NCBI GenBank assembly: GCA_965232985.1
Contig: CBDDRC010000042.1
Span: forward strand, 62,001 to 126,000
Source: JADFDG01 sp965232985
Lineage (GTDB): Bacteria; Pseudomonadota; Gammaproteobacteria; Pseudomonadales; JADFDG01
DNA length: 64,000 nt
Direction of reading: 5' to 3'
This document shows, piece after piece, positions 44,855 to 53,661 of this stretch (positions are counted from its first letter, which is position 1; each line of letters begins with the position of its first letter). The position numbers and the translations under genes were made by a program. The notes beneath the pieces were generated by a model, which saw only the letters and a list, made by a program, of their open reading frames with translations, was not told the origin of the DNA and searched no databases.

Positions 44855-47815
44855 TCAATGTATTGAGCTGCCTGCCGCTGTATCGCCAAACACCATTTGC
44901 CAGATCCGGCGCACTGCGGCGCGCTGCTGCGCAACCCCGGCAGCGGCCACCCGGGATTTCTCCTTGGCGAGCGCCTGCTGGTGTGTGCGGATGCGAAACG
45001 CGAGGTACGCCTGGCGCAGCAGATCGGCATCACTGGCCGGCAACAGGCCGGCGACGGCAATACCTTCCAGTTGGCGGACATTGTCGGTGTAGCGAATCAA
45101 TTCCGGGTGTTCACATGCCCACCGCAGAACGAGGTATTGAACCAGAAATTCGATATCCACGATACCGCCGGCATCGTGCTTGATATCGAACAGGGCGGCT
45201 TTTTCTGCGGCCGTCGCCGACGCATCCGCCGCAAGCCCGAGGTGGGCAATCATCTTGTCGCGCATGGCCACTACTTCGCCTTGCAAGGTGGCTGCCTCGC
45301 GGCGGCGCACCAGCGTCTCGTGGCGAATTGCATCGAAACGTGCCGCGACTGCCGGGTCGCCGGCCACCGGCCGGGCGCGAACCAAGGCCTGATGCTCCCA
45401 GGTCCAGGCGCTTTCCCGCTGGTATTTCACAAATGCATCCACCGATGACACCAGCAGACCGGAAGCACCCGACGGCCGCAGCCGCATGTCCACCTCGTAA
45501 AGTTCACCGGAAAAGGTACGGGTGGTGAGCAGGTTGATGATGCGCTGCACCAGTCGCGTGTAGAACGCCTCGTTGGCAATCTCGCGCACGCCGCCCGTGG
45601 TGCCGTCAGGCGGGGCATCGTAGAGGAACACAAGGTCAAGATCAGAACCGTACGACAACTCGATGCCGCCGAGTTTGCCGTAGGCAATGATTGCGAAGCC
45701 GCCGCTTTGCGCCGGATCGGCAAGCGCGTTGCCGTCGCTATCACGCGGGCAACCGTGCTTTGCGGCGACATTATGCCAGGCAATCTCCAGCACTTCGCCC
45801 AGCACCGCTTCCGCGATCCAGGTGAGGTAATCGCTGACCTTCATCAGCGGCAACGTGCCCATTACGTCCGAGGCCGCAACCTTAAGCACATGGGCCAGGC
45901 GAAAATAGCGCAGCGTTTCCATCAATTGCTCGGTATCGTCGAGCGCAATACGCGCCAGTTGGGCACGCAGATCGGCGCGCAAATCGACAAGCTGTGGTGG
46001 CGCATAGAGCGTGCCGGTATTGAGCAGCTCATCGAGCAGCGACGGATGCCTGGCAATTTCGTCAGCGATCCATTCGCTGGCGCCGCACAGGCGCAACAGC
46101 TCGGCAAGTGCCTGCGGATTCTCGCTGAGCAACACCATGTAAACCGAGCGGCGCAGCACCGCTGCGAATACCTTCAGCACGCGCGGCAACACTGCCACTG
46201 GCGCGGCACAGCGTTCCAGAGCGCGCAGCAAAGCCGGCATTAACCGGTCGAGACGCTCACGGGCGATGGCCTGCAGATGCGCAACGCTGCGATCCTCGCG
46301 AAAGGCATTCAGTGCGGCAAGGATGGCTGCGCCATCCACAATGCCTGTGGCCGCGAGCAAAGCAAGCGCTGCCGGCTCCGGCAAGCGGCCCAACCAGAGA
46401 TCGAGCCATTCGTCACCGGCTTCGGCGGCGGCGCCCTGCGCCTCACCGGGCAAAGCCACCACATCACGAAAATGTTTTTCGACAGTGGCGCGATGCATGT
46501 CCAGCGCACGCAGAAAGGCCGGCCAGTCGTCAAAACCCATCGCGAACGCCACGCGCAGCCGGGTAATATCGTCCTCCGGCAACGTTTGCGTCTGCGCGTC
46601 GGCAATCGCCTGCAGACGATGCTCGGTACGACGCAGGAAATCGTTGGCGGCAGCCAGATCGTCGCGCATGGCCGCATCAATCACGCCGAGCTCGGCGAGC
46701 GTCGCGAGTACCGGCAGCAGCGCCCGTTCCTGCAAGCGTTTGTCGACACCGCCGCGAATCAACTGGAAGGCCTGGGCGATAAACTCAACTTCGCGAATGC
46801 CACCCGGACCAAGCTTGACATTCGCCTCCATGCCCTTGCGCTTCACTTCACGGACGATCATGGCCTTGAGTTCACGCAGTGATTCAAAGGCGCTGAAATC
46901 CATGTAGCGTCGATACACGAACGGCCCGAGGCGCTGCAGCAGTTGCCCGCCTGCAACGATATCGCCGGCGCAAACGCGCGCCTTGATCATCGCGTAACGC
47001 TCCCAGGGCCGCCCCTGCTCCTCATAGTACGATTCCAGCGCATCGAAGCCGCAGGCCAGCGCACCACTTGATCCCCACGGCCGCAGCCGCATATCGACCC
47101 GGAATACGAAACCGTCGGCAGTGACGGCATCAAGCATTTTGATCAGGCGGCGGCCCAGGCGCGTAAAAAATTCGTGGTTGGAGAGCACTTTCGGCATGCC
47201 CTGCGTATCGCCCTCCTCCGGGTAGGCGAAGATCAGGTCGACATCGGAAGAAAGATTCAACTCGCGCGCGCCGAGCTTGCCCATACCAAGCACCACCAGC
47301 TTCTGCGGCGTACCGGATTGTTCGCCGATCGGCACCCCGAGATCGCACTCACTCCACGCGGTAATTTTTTCCAGCGCCAGGCCGATACAGGCATCGGCAA
47401 GTTCAGAGAGGTCGTTAACCGTTTCATCCAGCGAGGCTCCGGCGGCCAGATCGCGCCAGATGATGCGCAGCATTTCGCGGTGACGCACCATGCGCAGCGC
47501 TGTCATCAGGGTATCGTCATCACTCGCGCTGACGATTGCTGTTACCACATGAGCGCGCATTTCGTCGGCGGCATACTTGCGTTGCAGCTCGCCACTCAAC
47601 AGCAGTGCCGTGAGCAGTGCCGGTTGTCGGGCACACTGCCCGGCAACGTAATCGCTGCTCGCCCACGTTTTTACCAGCGCACACAATGCATCGCCGGTAA
47701 ACACCGGCAACGGCAGACCGGCATCGGCAAGGTATGCGCAGTAATGCTCCCAATGGGTGCGCACCAGCGGCGCGAGGGATGGCGGCAGGATCGCAATAGC
47801 CTGGTCGAAGGTCAT
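44855..47815 (-). CDS. glnE: Bifunctional glutamine synthetase adenylyltransferase/deadenylase
   Basis: The 986-residue protein adenylylates and deadenylylates glutamine synthetase in response to PII, setting ammonia assimilation. It has the two related nucleotidyltransferase domains: VLGMGKLGARELNLSSDVDLIF in the N-terminal half and IAYGKLGGIELSYGSDLDLVF in the C-terminal half, each followed by helical regions (DMRLRPWGSSG and DMRLRPSGASG). The ATG at 47815 was chosen because upstream codons give an implausible extension. Full length and intact. Confidence 0.95.
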   Translation of the reverse strand: MTFDQAIAILPPSLAPLVRTHWEHYCAYLADAGLPLPVFTGDALCALVKTWASSDYVAGQCARQPALLTALLLSGELQRKYAADEMRAHVVTAIVSASDDDTLMTALRMVRHREMLRIIWRDLAAGASLDETVNDLSELADACIGLALEKITAWSECDLGVPIGEQSGTPQKLVVLGMGKLGARELNLSSDVDLIFAYPEEGDTQGMPKVLSNHEFFTRLGRRLIKMLDAVTADGFVFRVDMRLRPWGSSGALACGFDALESYYEEQGRPWERYAMIKARVCAGDIVAGGQLLQRLGPFVYRRYMDFSAFESLRELKAMIVREVKRKGMEANVKLGPGGIREVEFIAQAFQLIRGGVDKRLQERALLPVLATLAELGVIDAAMRDDLAAANDFLRRTEHRLQAIADAQTQTLPEDDITRLRVAFAMGFDDWPAFLRALDMHRATVEKHFRDVVALPGEAQGAAAEAGDEWLDLWLGRLPEPAALALLAATGIVDGAAILAALNAFREDRSVAHLQAIARERLDRLMPALLRALERCAAPVAVLPRVLKVFAAVLRRSVYMVLLSENPQALAELLRLCGASEWIADEIARHPSLLDELLNTGTLYAPPQLVDLRADLRAQLARIALDDTEQLMETLRYFRLAHVLKVAASDVMGTLPLMKVSDYLTWIAEAVLGEVLEIAWHNVAAKHGCPRDSDGNALADPAQSGGFAIIAYGKLGGIELSYGSDLDLVFLYDAPPDGTTGGVREIANEAFYTRLVQRIINLLTTRTFSGELYEVDMRLRPSGASGLLVSSVDAFVKYQRESAWTWEHQALVRARPVAGDPAVAARFDAIRHETLVRRREAATLQGEVVAMRDKMIAHLGLAADASATAAEKAALFDIKHDAGGIVDIEFLVQYLVLRWACEHPELIRYTDNVRQLEGIAVAGLLPASDADLLRQAYLAFRIRTHQQALAKEKSRVAAAGVAQQRAAVRRIWQMVFGDTAAGSSIH

Positions 47816-47870
47816 GGGATCACAAATAAGGTGTGAGCCCGGCGGTGCCGGACTCACACACAGACATACG

Positions 47871-48323
47871 TCATTCGAGCACAATCACATCGAAGGTGTT
47901 GCCGTCCTGCGCGAGGATCCGTACCGCCGCACCGGCAGGTGCGTCCCGGCCGCGCACCGACCACATCGTGTCGTCGACACGAATGCGGCCCTGACCGCCG
48001 ACGATCGCCTCTTCCAGATGCACCACGCGGCCAATGTACTCAGCGCCACGGTGATTGAGCACCACGCCACCGGCAACCGGCTCATCCTTCACGTAACGAC
48101 GCCACAGCAACACGCTGGCGACAGCACTCACACCAAACAGCACCAGTTGCAACTGCCAGATCAACAGACCCGGCAGAATGAAACTCATCAGGCCGGTGAA
48201 CAGGGCGGCAAAACCGATCCACATCAGGAAGCTGGTGCCGGCCACTGCTACATCGGCGATCAGCAGCAAAATGCCGAAAGTCAGCCAGTGCCAGTACTGG
48301 AGCGATTCGACAGAAATAGCCAT
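47871..48323 (-). CDS. nfeD: NfeD family membrane protein
   Basis: This 150-residue protein has membrane helices in its first 75 residues (WLTFGILLLIADVAVAGTSFLMWIGFAALFTGLM) and a C-terminal OB-fold domain with HRGAEYIGRVVHLEEAIVGGQGRIRVDDTMWSVRG. Short NfeD proteins of this kind work with SPFH-family partners at the inner membrane. The SPFH gene lies 3 bases upstream on the same strand, which supports a functional pair. Confidence 0.9.
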   Translation of the reverse strand: MAISVESLQYWHWLTFGILLLIADVAVAGTSFLMWIGFAALFTGLMSFILPGLLIWQLQLVLFGVSAVASVLLWRRYVKDEPVAGGVVLNHRGAEYIGRVVHLEEAIVGGQGRIRVDDTMWSVRGRDAPAGAAVRILAQDGNTFDVIVLE

Positions 48324-48326
48324 GAC

Positions 48327-49259
48327 TTACACCGTCGCCCGTTGCAACTTCTGCTTGCTGAGCGATTCGTTCACCAGCTCGGCAATGCCGGCGACGCTGC
48401 CGGCGACGCTCGTCGCCTCCAGCGGCAACAGAATCACTTTGGCATTGGCGCTGGCCGTGAGCGCACCGATCGCCTCAACATATTTCAGCGCCACAAAATA
48501 GTTGATCGCCTGCACATCACCCTTGGCAATCGCCTGCGACACCATGTGCGTCGCCTTCGCTTCAGCCTCGGCCAGACGCTCGCGCGCTTCGGCCTGCAGG
48601 AACGCCGCCTGCTTCTCGCCTTCGGACTTCAACACCTGCGACTGCTTCGCGCCCTCAGCCTTGAGAATGGCCGCCTGACGGAAGCCCTCGGCCTCGAGAA
48701 TGTTGGCGCGCTTCTCACGCTCGGCTTTCATTTGTGAGCCCATCGCCACCACGATGTCGGCCGGCGGCCGGATATCCTTGATCTCGATACGGGTGATCTT
48801 CACGCCCCAGGGATTGGTGGCGTGATCAACCACATTGAGCAGCTTGACGTTGATCTGATCGCGCTGACTGAGCATGTCGTCCAGATCCATCGAGCCGAGC
48901 ACGGTACGGATGTTGGTCATCACCAGATTACGGATCGCATGTTCAAGCCCACTCACCGCGTAAGCGGCGCGTGCCGCGTCAATGATCTGATAAAACGTCA
49001 CCGCATCGATCGTGACCATTGCGTTGTCACGCGAAATTACTTCTTGCGGCGGCACATCAAGCACCTGCTCCATCATATTAATCTTGCGACCAACAGAGTT
49101 CACATAAGGGACAAACACATTGAGGCCCGGTTCCAGCGTGTTGGTGTACTTGCCGAAACGCTCCAGCGTCCATGAGTAACCCTGCGGCACGAAGCGCACG
49201 CCCTTGGCCACGGTGAGCACCGCCAGCACCACAAAAACCAGAAAAATTGCACCACCCAT
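48327..49259 (-). CDS. SPFH (stomatin/prohibitin) family protein, QmcA-like
   Basis: The 310-residue protein has an N-terminal membrane helix and the SPFH/PHB domain of the QmcA-stomatin type: VRFVPQGYSWTLERFGKYTNTLEPGLNVFVPYVNSVG, VISRDNAMVTIDAVTFYQI, VTRIEIKDIRPP-like KITRIEIKDIRPPADI. A coiled coil rich in Ala/Glu (KAEREKRANILEAEGFRQAAIL) follows. Such proteins form large cages or microdomains with NfeD and membrane proteases. It is transcribed with nfeD and lies 39 bases downstream of the GspE-like ATPase gene. Confidence 0.92.
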   Translation of the reverse strand: MGGAIFLVFVVLAVLTVAKGVRFVPQGYSWTLERFGKYTNTLEPGLNVFVPYVNSVGRKINMMEQVLDVPPQEVISRDNAMVTIDAVTFYQIIDAARAAYAVSGLEHAIRNLVMTNIRTVLGSMDLDDMLSQRDQINVKLLNVVDHATNPWGVKITRIEIKDIRPPADIVVAMGSQMKAEREKRANILEAEGFRQAAILKAEGAKQSQVLKSEGEKQAAFLQAEARERLAEAEAKATHMVSQAIAKGDVQAINYFVALKYVEAIGALTASANAKVILLPLEATSVAGSVAGIAELVNESLSKQKLQRATV

Positions 49260-49298
49260 AACACCCTCCTTATTGAAGTTTCCTGCTGAAAATACTGC

Positions 49299-51161
49299 TT
49301 ACTCAAACATTTCCATCGACGGCGTCAGCCGCATCACCTCCTCGATGGTGGTGATCCCTGCTGCTACTTTTTGGGCGCCCGCCAGCCGCAGCGGCTTCAT
49401 GCCTTCCTTCATGGCCTGCCTGCGGATATCGGCAAGATCGGCATGCTGCACGATCAGCCGCTTCAGCGCCGACGACAACGGCATGATCTCATAAACGCCC
49501 ATCCTGCCCAGATAACCGGTATCGCGACATTCCAGACAACCGCCCGGCTCATAGAGCTTCGCCGGTACGCGCGACTTGAACGGCATGACCAGCTGCTTCC
49601 ACACATCTTCATCGGCAGGCGCTTCGCGCTTGCAGTGCGGGCACAGCGTGCGGATCAGCCGCTGCGCCATCACCCCGACCACGGTCGCGCTGATCAGGTA
49701 GGGCGGCACGCCGAGATCGAGCAGGCGCGTAATCGACGCTGGCGCGTCGTTGGTGTGCAGCGTCGACAGCACGAGGTGGCCGGTGAGCGCCGCCTGTACG
49801 GCGACATCGGCGGTGGCAAGATCGCGAATCTTGCCAACCATGATGATGTCCGGATCCTGACGCAACAGCGCCTTCACACCCTCGGCGAAACCGAGTTCGA
49901 TATTGGCCTGCACCTGCATCTGATTGAATGCCGGCTCGACCATCTCGATCGGATCCTCAATGGTGCAGACGTTCACTTCCGGCGTTGCCAGCCGCTTGAG
50001 CGTCGAATACAAGGTTGTGGTCTTGCCCGAACCGGTCGGGCCGGTAACGAAGACAACGCCATGTGCTACGCCCGTCATTGCCTGCCATTTCTGGTAATCC
50101 TCGGCAGCAAGCCCCAGCTGCTCGAAAGAGCGCACCAGCACTTCCGGGTCGAAGATACGCATCACCATCTTTTCGCCAAATGCGGTGGGCATGGTGGAAA
50201 GACGCAACTCGACCTCGGCGCCGCCCTGACTGCGTGTTTTGATGCGGCCGTCCTGCGGCCGGCGTTTCTCGGCAACGTTCAGCCGACCGAGAATTTTCAG
50301 CCGTGCCGTTACCGCCACCATGATCGGCGCCGGCAATTCATAGACATCGTGCAACACACCGTCGATACGGAAACGCATCTTGCCAGTGTCGCGCCGCGGC
50401 TCAAGGTGGATATCGCTGGCGCGCTGCTCGAAGGCGTATTGCAGAATCCAGTCGACGATCGCCACGATATGGTGGTCGTTGGCATCGGCGGAGGCCTTGC
50501 CCATCTCGAGCAACTGCTCGAAGTTGCCAATTCCGGCTGCTGCCTGTCCTTCGTTGCCGGTTGCTCGCTGAATCGAACGCGACAGGTTGTAGAACTCCAG
50601 ACGATAACGCCCCAGTGCTTCGGGGCTGGCAACGACCACCTTGATTGCCTTGCCCCGCGCCGTCTGCTCAAGTTGCCCGAGCCAGTCGATGTAGAACGGC
50701 TGGTCGGTGGCGATCACGAGTTCTTCCTTGTGCACCTGCACTGCCATGATGTGATGGCGCTCGGCGAACTTGTACGACATCACTTCCGCCACCTTGGCGA
50801 CGTCCACCTTCAGCGGGTCGAGATGAAACCAGGGCAGATTGGCCTTCGCTGCCAGCCACTGCGTCAGCCAGTCGAGCGTGAGCTTGGTGCCCGCCTCGGC
50901 GGCATGCGTGAACTGTTGCTTCGCTACCATCTGCAGGCCGTGCCAGTGCAGCTCGTGCTTTTCGCGCGTGGCGCCGGCGCAAAGGTTGACATCACGCTGG
51001 GTGAGAATGCCGTCGGCAAGCAACTGGTCGAGCACCCAGCGGGTATCGATCAGGTAACTGGCAGAGCGCAAGCGTTCGGCCAGCGGTCGCGGGTCAGCCT
51101 TGACGGCAGCAGGGGCCGGGTCGGACTTCGGGGATGAATCAGGGGGCAGGACAGTGCTCAC
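49299..51161 (-). CDS. GspE/PulE family secretion ATPase with a changed Walker-B motif
   Basis: The 620-residue protein has N-terminal MshEN/GspE-N-type regions and a C-terminal secretion ATPase domain: Walker A GPTGSGKTT, the Asp box TIEDPIE, His box LVLSTLHTND, and a zinc-finger-like CPHC and CLEC pair. The usual GEIRD of this family reads GKIRD (codon at 49830-49832, AAG instead of GAG), so the conserved glutamate is a lysine. The start is GTG with AGGAATAATCCCC upstream. No other type II secretion or pilus gene is nearby, so its partner complex is unknown. Confidence 0.9.
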   Translation of the reverse strand: MSTVLPPDSSPKSDPAPAAVKADPRPLAERLRSASYLIDTRWVLDQLLADGILTQRDVNLCAGATREKHELHWHGLQMVAKQQFTHAAEAGTKLTLDWLTQWLAAKANLPWFHLDPLKVDVAKVAEVMSYKFAERHHIMAVQVHKEELVIATDQPFYIDWLGQLEQTARGKAIKVVVASPEALGRYRLEFYNLSRSIQRATGNEGQAAAGIGNFEQLLEMGKASADANDHHIVAIVDWILQYAFEQRASDIHLEPRRDTGKMRFRIDGVLHDVYELPAPIMVAVTARLKILGRLNVAEKRRPQDGRIKTRSQGGAEVELRLSTMPTAFGEKMVMRIFDPEVLVRSFEQLGLAAEDYQKWQAMTGVAHGVVFVTGPTGSGKTTTLYSTLKRLATPEVNVCTIEDPIEMVEPAFNQMQVQANIELGFAEGVKALLRQDPDIIMVGKIRDLATADVAVQAALTGHLVLSTLHTNDAPASITRLLDLGVPPYLISATVVGVMAQRLIRTLCPHCKREAPADEDVWKQLVMPFKSRVPAKLYEPGGCLECRDTGYLGRMGVYEIMPLSSALKRLIVQHADLADIRRQAMKEGMKPLRLAGAQKVAAGITTIEEVMRLTPSMEMFE

Positions 51162-51421
51162 GGGGATTATTCCTGGCCCGGTACGCCATGCGCCCGGGCG
51201 CCTTGTTGCTTTCCCCTACTCTATAGCGAAGGGGCGCCGTCGTCCCGCCTGTTATTTCCCTCCCTTACATCCCCGTTTTACGTGGGGAAGTCATACCTTG
51301 CTCGGCATCCTGCTGCCCTTGGCGGATGTTCTCCAGCACGTCGACCCCTATGGGTGCTTCTGGGGGTAAGATTGGCCTCGCGCTTGGTCGAGATGTAGTC
51401 CCATTAGGGGTCTTACCAAAC
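51162..51421. other. Intergenic region at the left edge of the accessory island
   Basis: These 260 bases hold no convincing gene. On the plus side TAAGAT (51367-51372) may be the -10 of the DUF4160 gene. On the minus side a TATAGA-like element near 51217-51224 may serve the GspE-like gene. Runs of C and T are frequent, and base composition begins to fall below that of the flanking core genes. Confidence 0.4.
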
Positions 51422-51661
51422 ATGAGTCCAACGATTCACAGGGAGAAGGGGTACCGGTTCTTCTTCTTTTCAAGGGAGGAGCCCAGGATGCACGTCCATG
51501 TTATGTGCGAAACGGGCGAGGCAAAGTTCTGGTTAGAACCGGATATCGAGTTGGCCAAGAATTTCAACCTGAGTCGTGTACAACTTCGTGAAATTGAAAC
51601 CGTAATTGAGGCGCATAGTCATGAGTTCATTGGCGCGTGGAAAGAGCACTTCGGCGGCTGA
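51422..51661 (+). CDS. DUF4160 domain protein
   Basis: The 79-residue protein matches DUF4160: SPTIHREKGYRFFFFSREEPRMHVHVMCETGEAKFWLEPDIELAKNFNLSRVQLREIETVI. The conserved R-x-HVHV region is the presumed active or binding site. DUF4160 genes are commonly found directly before DUF2442 genes, as here, and the pair is suspected to be a toxin-antitoxin module. The ATG at 51422 is used although the frame is open from 51326. Base composition is more AT-rich than in neighbouring core genes, which suggests acquisition. Confidence 0.82.
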   Translation: MSPTIHREKGYRFFFFSREEPRMHVHVMCETGEAKFWLEPDIELAKNFNLSRVQLREIETVIEAHSHEFIGAWKEHFGG

Positions 51662-51881
51662 AGTAACCCACGTCTCTAGTCATGGCGTTTGGGTTCTCGT
51701 GCAAGACGAAGAGCTGTTCATGTCCTATCAGGATTTTCCTTGGTTTAAAGAGCAACCATTGAAGTCCATTCTGTCCGTTCAGGAAGCTGCGAATGGCCAT
51801 CTTTACTGGCCGGAAATTGACGTAGACCTGACCGTAGACATCATCAAGAACCCTGAGCGGTTTCCGTTAAAAGCGAAGTGA
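51621..51881 (+). CDS. DUF2442 domain protein
   Basis: This 86-residue protein matches DUF2442: ITHVSSHGVWVLV-like VTHVSSHGVWVLVQDEELFMSYQDFPWFKEQPLKSILSVQEAANGHLYWPEIDVDLTVDII. It starts inside the end of the DUF4160 gene (41-base overlap), so the two are coupled. DUF2442 proteins include DNA-binding antitoxin-like members. The pairing fits a small accessory module; toxicity is not shown by sequence. Confidence 0.82.
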   Translation: MSSLARGKSTSAAEVTHVSSHGVWVLVQDEELFMSYQDFPWFKEQPLKSILSVQEAANGHLYWPEIDVDLTVDIIKNPERFPLKAK

Positions 51882-52021
51882 GCTCGCGGGGGGCCTGAAT
51901 TTTATTCCGCCCGCCCATCCACCGGCGCCCAGCTATCACCGCTGAGGTGTTTTGCGCCACGGCTCGGTTCGCAATCCACGAAAGCTTCCACCCAGATATT
52001 GAGCAGCTAAGGAGAAAACCC

Positions 52022-52291
52022 ATGACCACACTTGTGATCGAACACCTGAACGCCAGCGAACTGCCGCCCCTGTGGGCGCAACGCCTGCAGATACAGCCCG
52101 GGCAGACCGTCACGGTGCGCATCGAAACCGAAGGCAAAACCGCCACCAACAACGAAGCCTCCGCGTTCGTCACGGACGATCCTGCGTTCGGCATCTGGCG
52201 GGATTTTGATGCGGCGGCCGATGTCGCTGACTTTGCACGCGGACTACGCAGCTCGCGCTACAACCGCGACGGCTCACGCAACGAGGGTTGA
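52022..52291 (+). CDS. Antitoxin-like protein upstream of a broken VapC
   Basis: The 89-residue protein directly precedes a PIN-domain toxin gene, with its stop 2 bases before the vapC start. Its N-terminal half (TTLVIEHLNASELPPLWAQRLQIQPGQTVTVRIET) looks like an AbrB/MazE-type strand-rich DNA-binding part. The C-terminal half ending IWRDFDAAADVADFARGLRSSRY would wrap the toxin. An AAGGAG site precedes the ATG at 52022. With its toxin frameshifted, it may survive as an orphan antitoxin. Confidence 0.78.
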   Translation: MTTLVIEHLNASELPPLWAQRLQIQPGQTVTVRIETEGKTATNNEASAFVTDDPAFGIWRDFDAAADVADFARGLRSSRYNRDGSRNEG

Positions 52292-52293
52292 GC

Positions 52294-52675
52294 ATGCTGG
52301 TCGATACCGATGTGCTCATCTGGCATTTGCGCGGCTATCCAAAAGCCACGCAGCGGCTGGATCAACTCGACAAACTCACAATCTCCGCCGTCACCTACCT
52401 GGAATTGCTGCAGGGCATGCGCAACCGCGCTGAACTCGTTGCGCTGCAAAAGCAGCCTGGCGCAGCGCAAGGCCGAACGCTTGCCGATTACGCCAGCGAT
52501 CACTGAGCGTGCCATTGCATTGATGGAAGGCCTCGCGCTCTCGCACGGAATGCAGATGGGTGATGCACTGATCGTCGCGACCGCCATCGAACACAACCTG
52601 CCGGTGCTCACCGCCAACGTGAAGCATTTCGGCAGCGTTGACGGCCTGCGAGTCGAACGGTTCGAGCCGAACTGA
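52294..52675 (+). pseudogene. VapC-type PIN domain ribonuclease, frameshifted
   Basis: The first frame encodes LVDTDVLIWHLRGYPKATQRLDQL and TISAVTYLELLQGMRNRAELVALQK and then runs to a stop at 52506. The second frame continues the same protein with SLAQRKAERLPITPAITERA, HGMQMGDALIVATAIEHNLPVLTANVKHF and a stop at 52675. The break is near 52453, where one extra base separates LQK from SLAQRKAER. The PIN acids Asp4, the Glu in YLELL and the Asp in MGDAL are all recognisable, but they fall on both sides of the shift. Read as is, the toxin would lack its third acid and be inactive. Confidence 0.82.
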
Positions 52676-52760
52676 GCACGTGAACGAGCGTTCGACGGGG
52701 CCTGTAAATTGAACTGTGTCACTGCCCTTTGAGAAGATGGCGGCAACACCCTGACGCAAC

Positions 52761-52937
52761 TTATTTATCAGACGCCTTGTCTTTATTTTTTGCCTGGTTA
52801 TTTGCCTGCTGAGCCTGCTCTGCGCACGGCTGGTCGCTCCCTACGCACTGGGGTTCGGGCCAGGTTTCAGGCAAGCCGGCTTTCAAGGAAGACAAAGGCA
52901 GCACGCCGGCGGCGCTGAAAATCATTGGTCTGTTCAT
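52761..52937 (-). CDS. Small protein of unknown function
   Basis: This 58-residue frame begins NRPMIFSAAGVLPLSSLKAGLPETWPEPQC and ends in a very polar Gln/Asn/Lys-rich tail (QANNQAKNKDKASDK). GAGG stands 7 bases before the ATG at 52937. Two Cys residues flank VGSDQP. Nothing about it is recognised; it lies alone between the broken vapC and the lipoprotein locus, and it could be chance. Confidence 0.4.
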   Translation of the reverse strand: MNRPMIFSAAGVLPLSSLKAGLPETWPEPQCVGSDQPCAEQAQQANNQAKNKDKASDK

Positions 52938-53021
52938 GTTAAAACCTCGGTCATATCCTTGAAGAAAATCCGTCAAGCGCTGCCAGCATGATTAACACCG
53001 TGGTGGCGGGCAGATCGGGTT

Positions 53022-53661
53022 TTATTTGACGCCCACCCCCGGATACCCCATCAACTCTGGCAGGCCGGCTGCCCGGCGGCGCTCAATGATGTGCTGGATA
53101 TACTTCGGGGCGTTTTCATCGAACTCGATTTCCCGAAAGTGGTTGGTCCAAAACGCATTCCATGTGGGCTCAAGGTTCGGCATCCCCCCTCCCACCTCTC
53201 TATCGATAGCAAAACCCACCCCCAGACGAGAGTAAGCCCACCAGGCGGGCGTATCCTGCATGCGTATCTTGCCGGCGGCGTCTTGATAATAACCGCTCAA
53301 TGCCGGCAGGCCAGCCAGCCGACGGCGCACGATAATGTAATCGATGTACTTGGGGGCGTGTTCAGTACCGAGTTCGATCACGCGCAATCGGCTGATCCAA
53401 TGCTCATTCCAAGTACGAACCCCCCCCTCCCGGTTCATCACCAGCCACTTCGTCCGCAACATCCCCACTTATGGTTTCTCGAAACAAATCCCACCGCGCC
53501 GGGGTATCTTTCAATATTCTCTGGCCGGAGGCGTCTATGTAAGAACCCCGAAACGGATCGCGATCGAAGCGAAAAATATTAAAGTAATTACACCCCATCA
53601 GCAGCCCCACCCCAACCAACACGGCGCCCACCAGCACCGCCCTGCGAACATTCGTCTTCAC
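53022..53661 (-). pseudogene. Two-repeat lipoprotein gene broken in a run of eight G
   Basis: The GTG at 53661 overlaps the stop of the gene upstream (GTGA). It begins a lipoprotein (GVGLLMGCNYFNIF, lipobox Cys) that reads through ASGQRILKDTPARWDLFRE and stops at 53404. The frame ending at 53022 carries the rest: VRTWNEHWISRLRVIELGTEHAPKYIDYII-RRRLAGLPALSGY, then AAGKIRMQDTPAWWAYSR and a second copy WNAFWTNHFREIEFDENAPKYIQHII-RRRAAGLPELMGY. Removing one G from the tract at 53420-53427 joins them into about 212 residues. I do not recognise the family. Confidence 0.75.

Noticed and set aside
49371..51137. 588-codon plus-strand frame opposite the GspE-like gene
   Set aside because: The opposite strand encodes intact Walker, Asp, His and zinc motifs; this frame encodes none.
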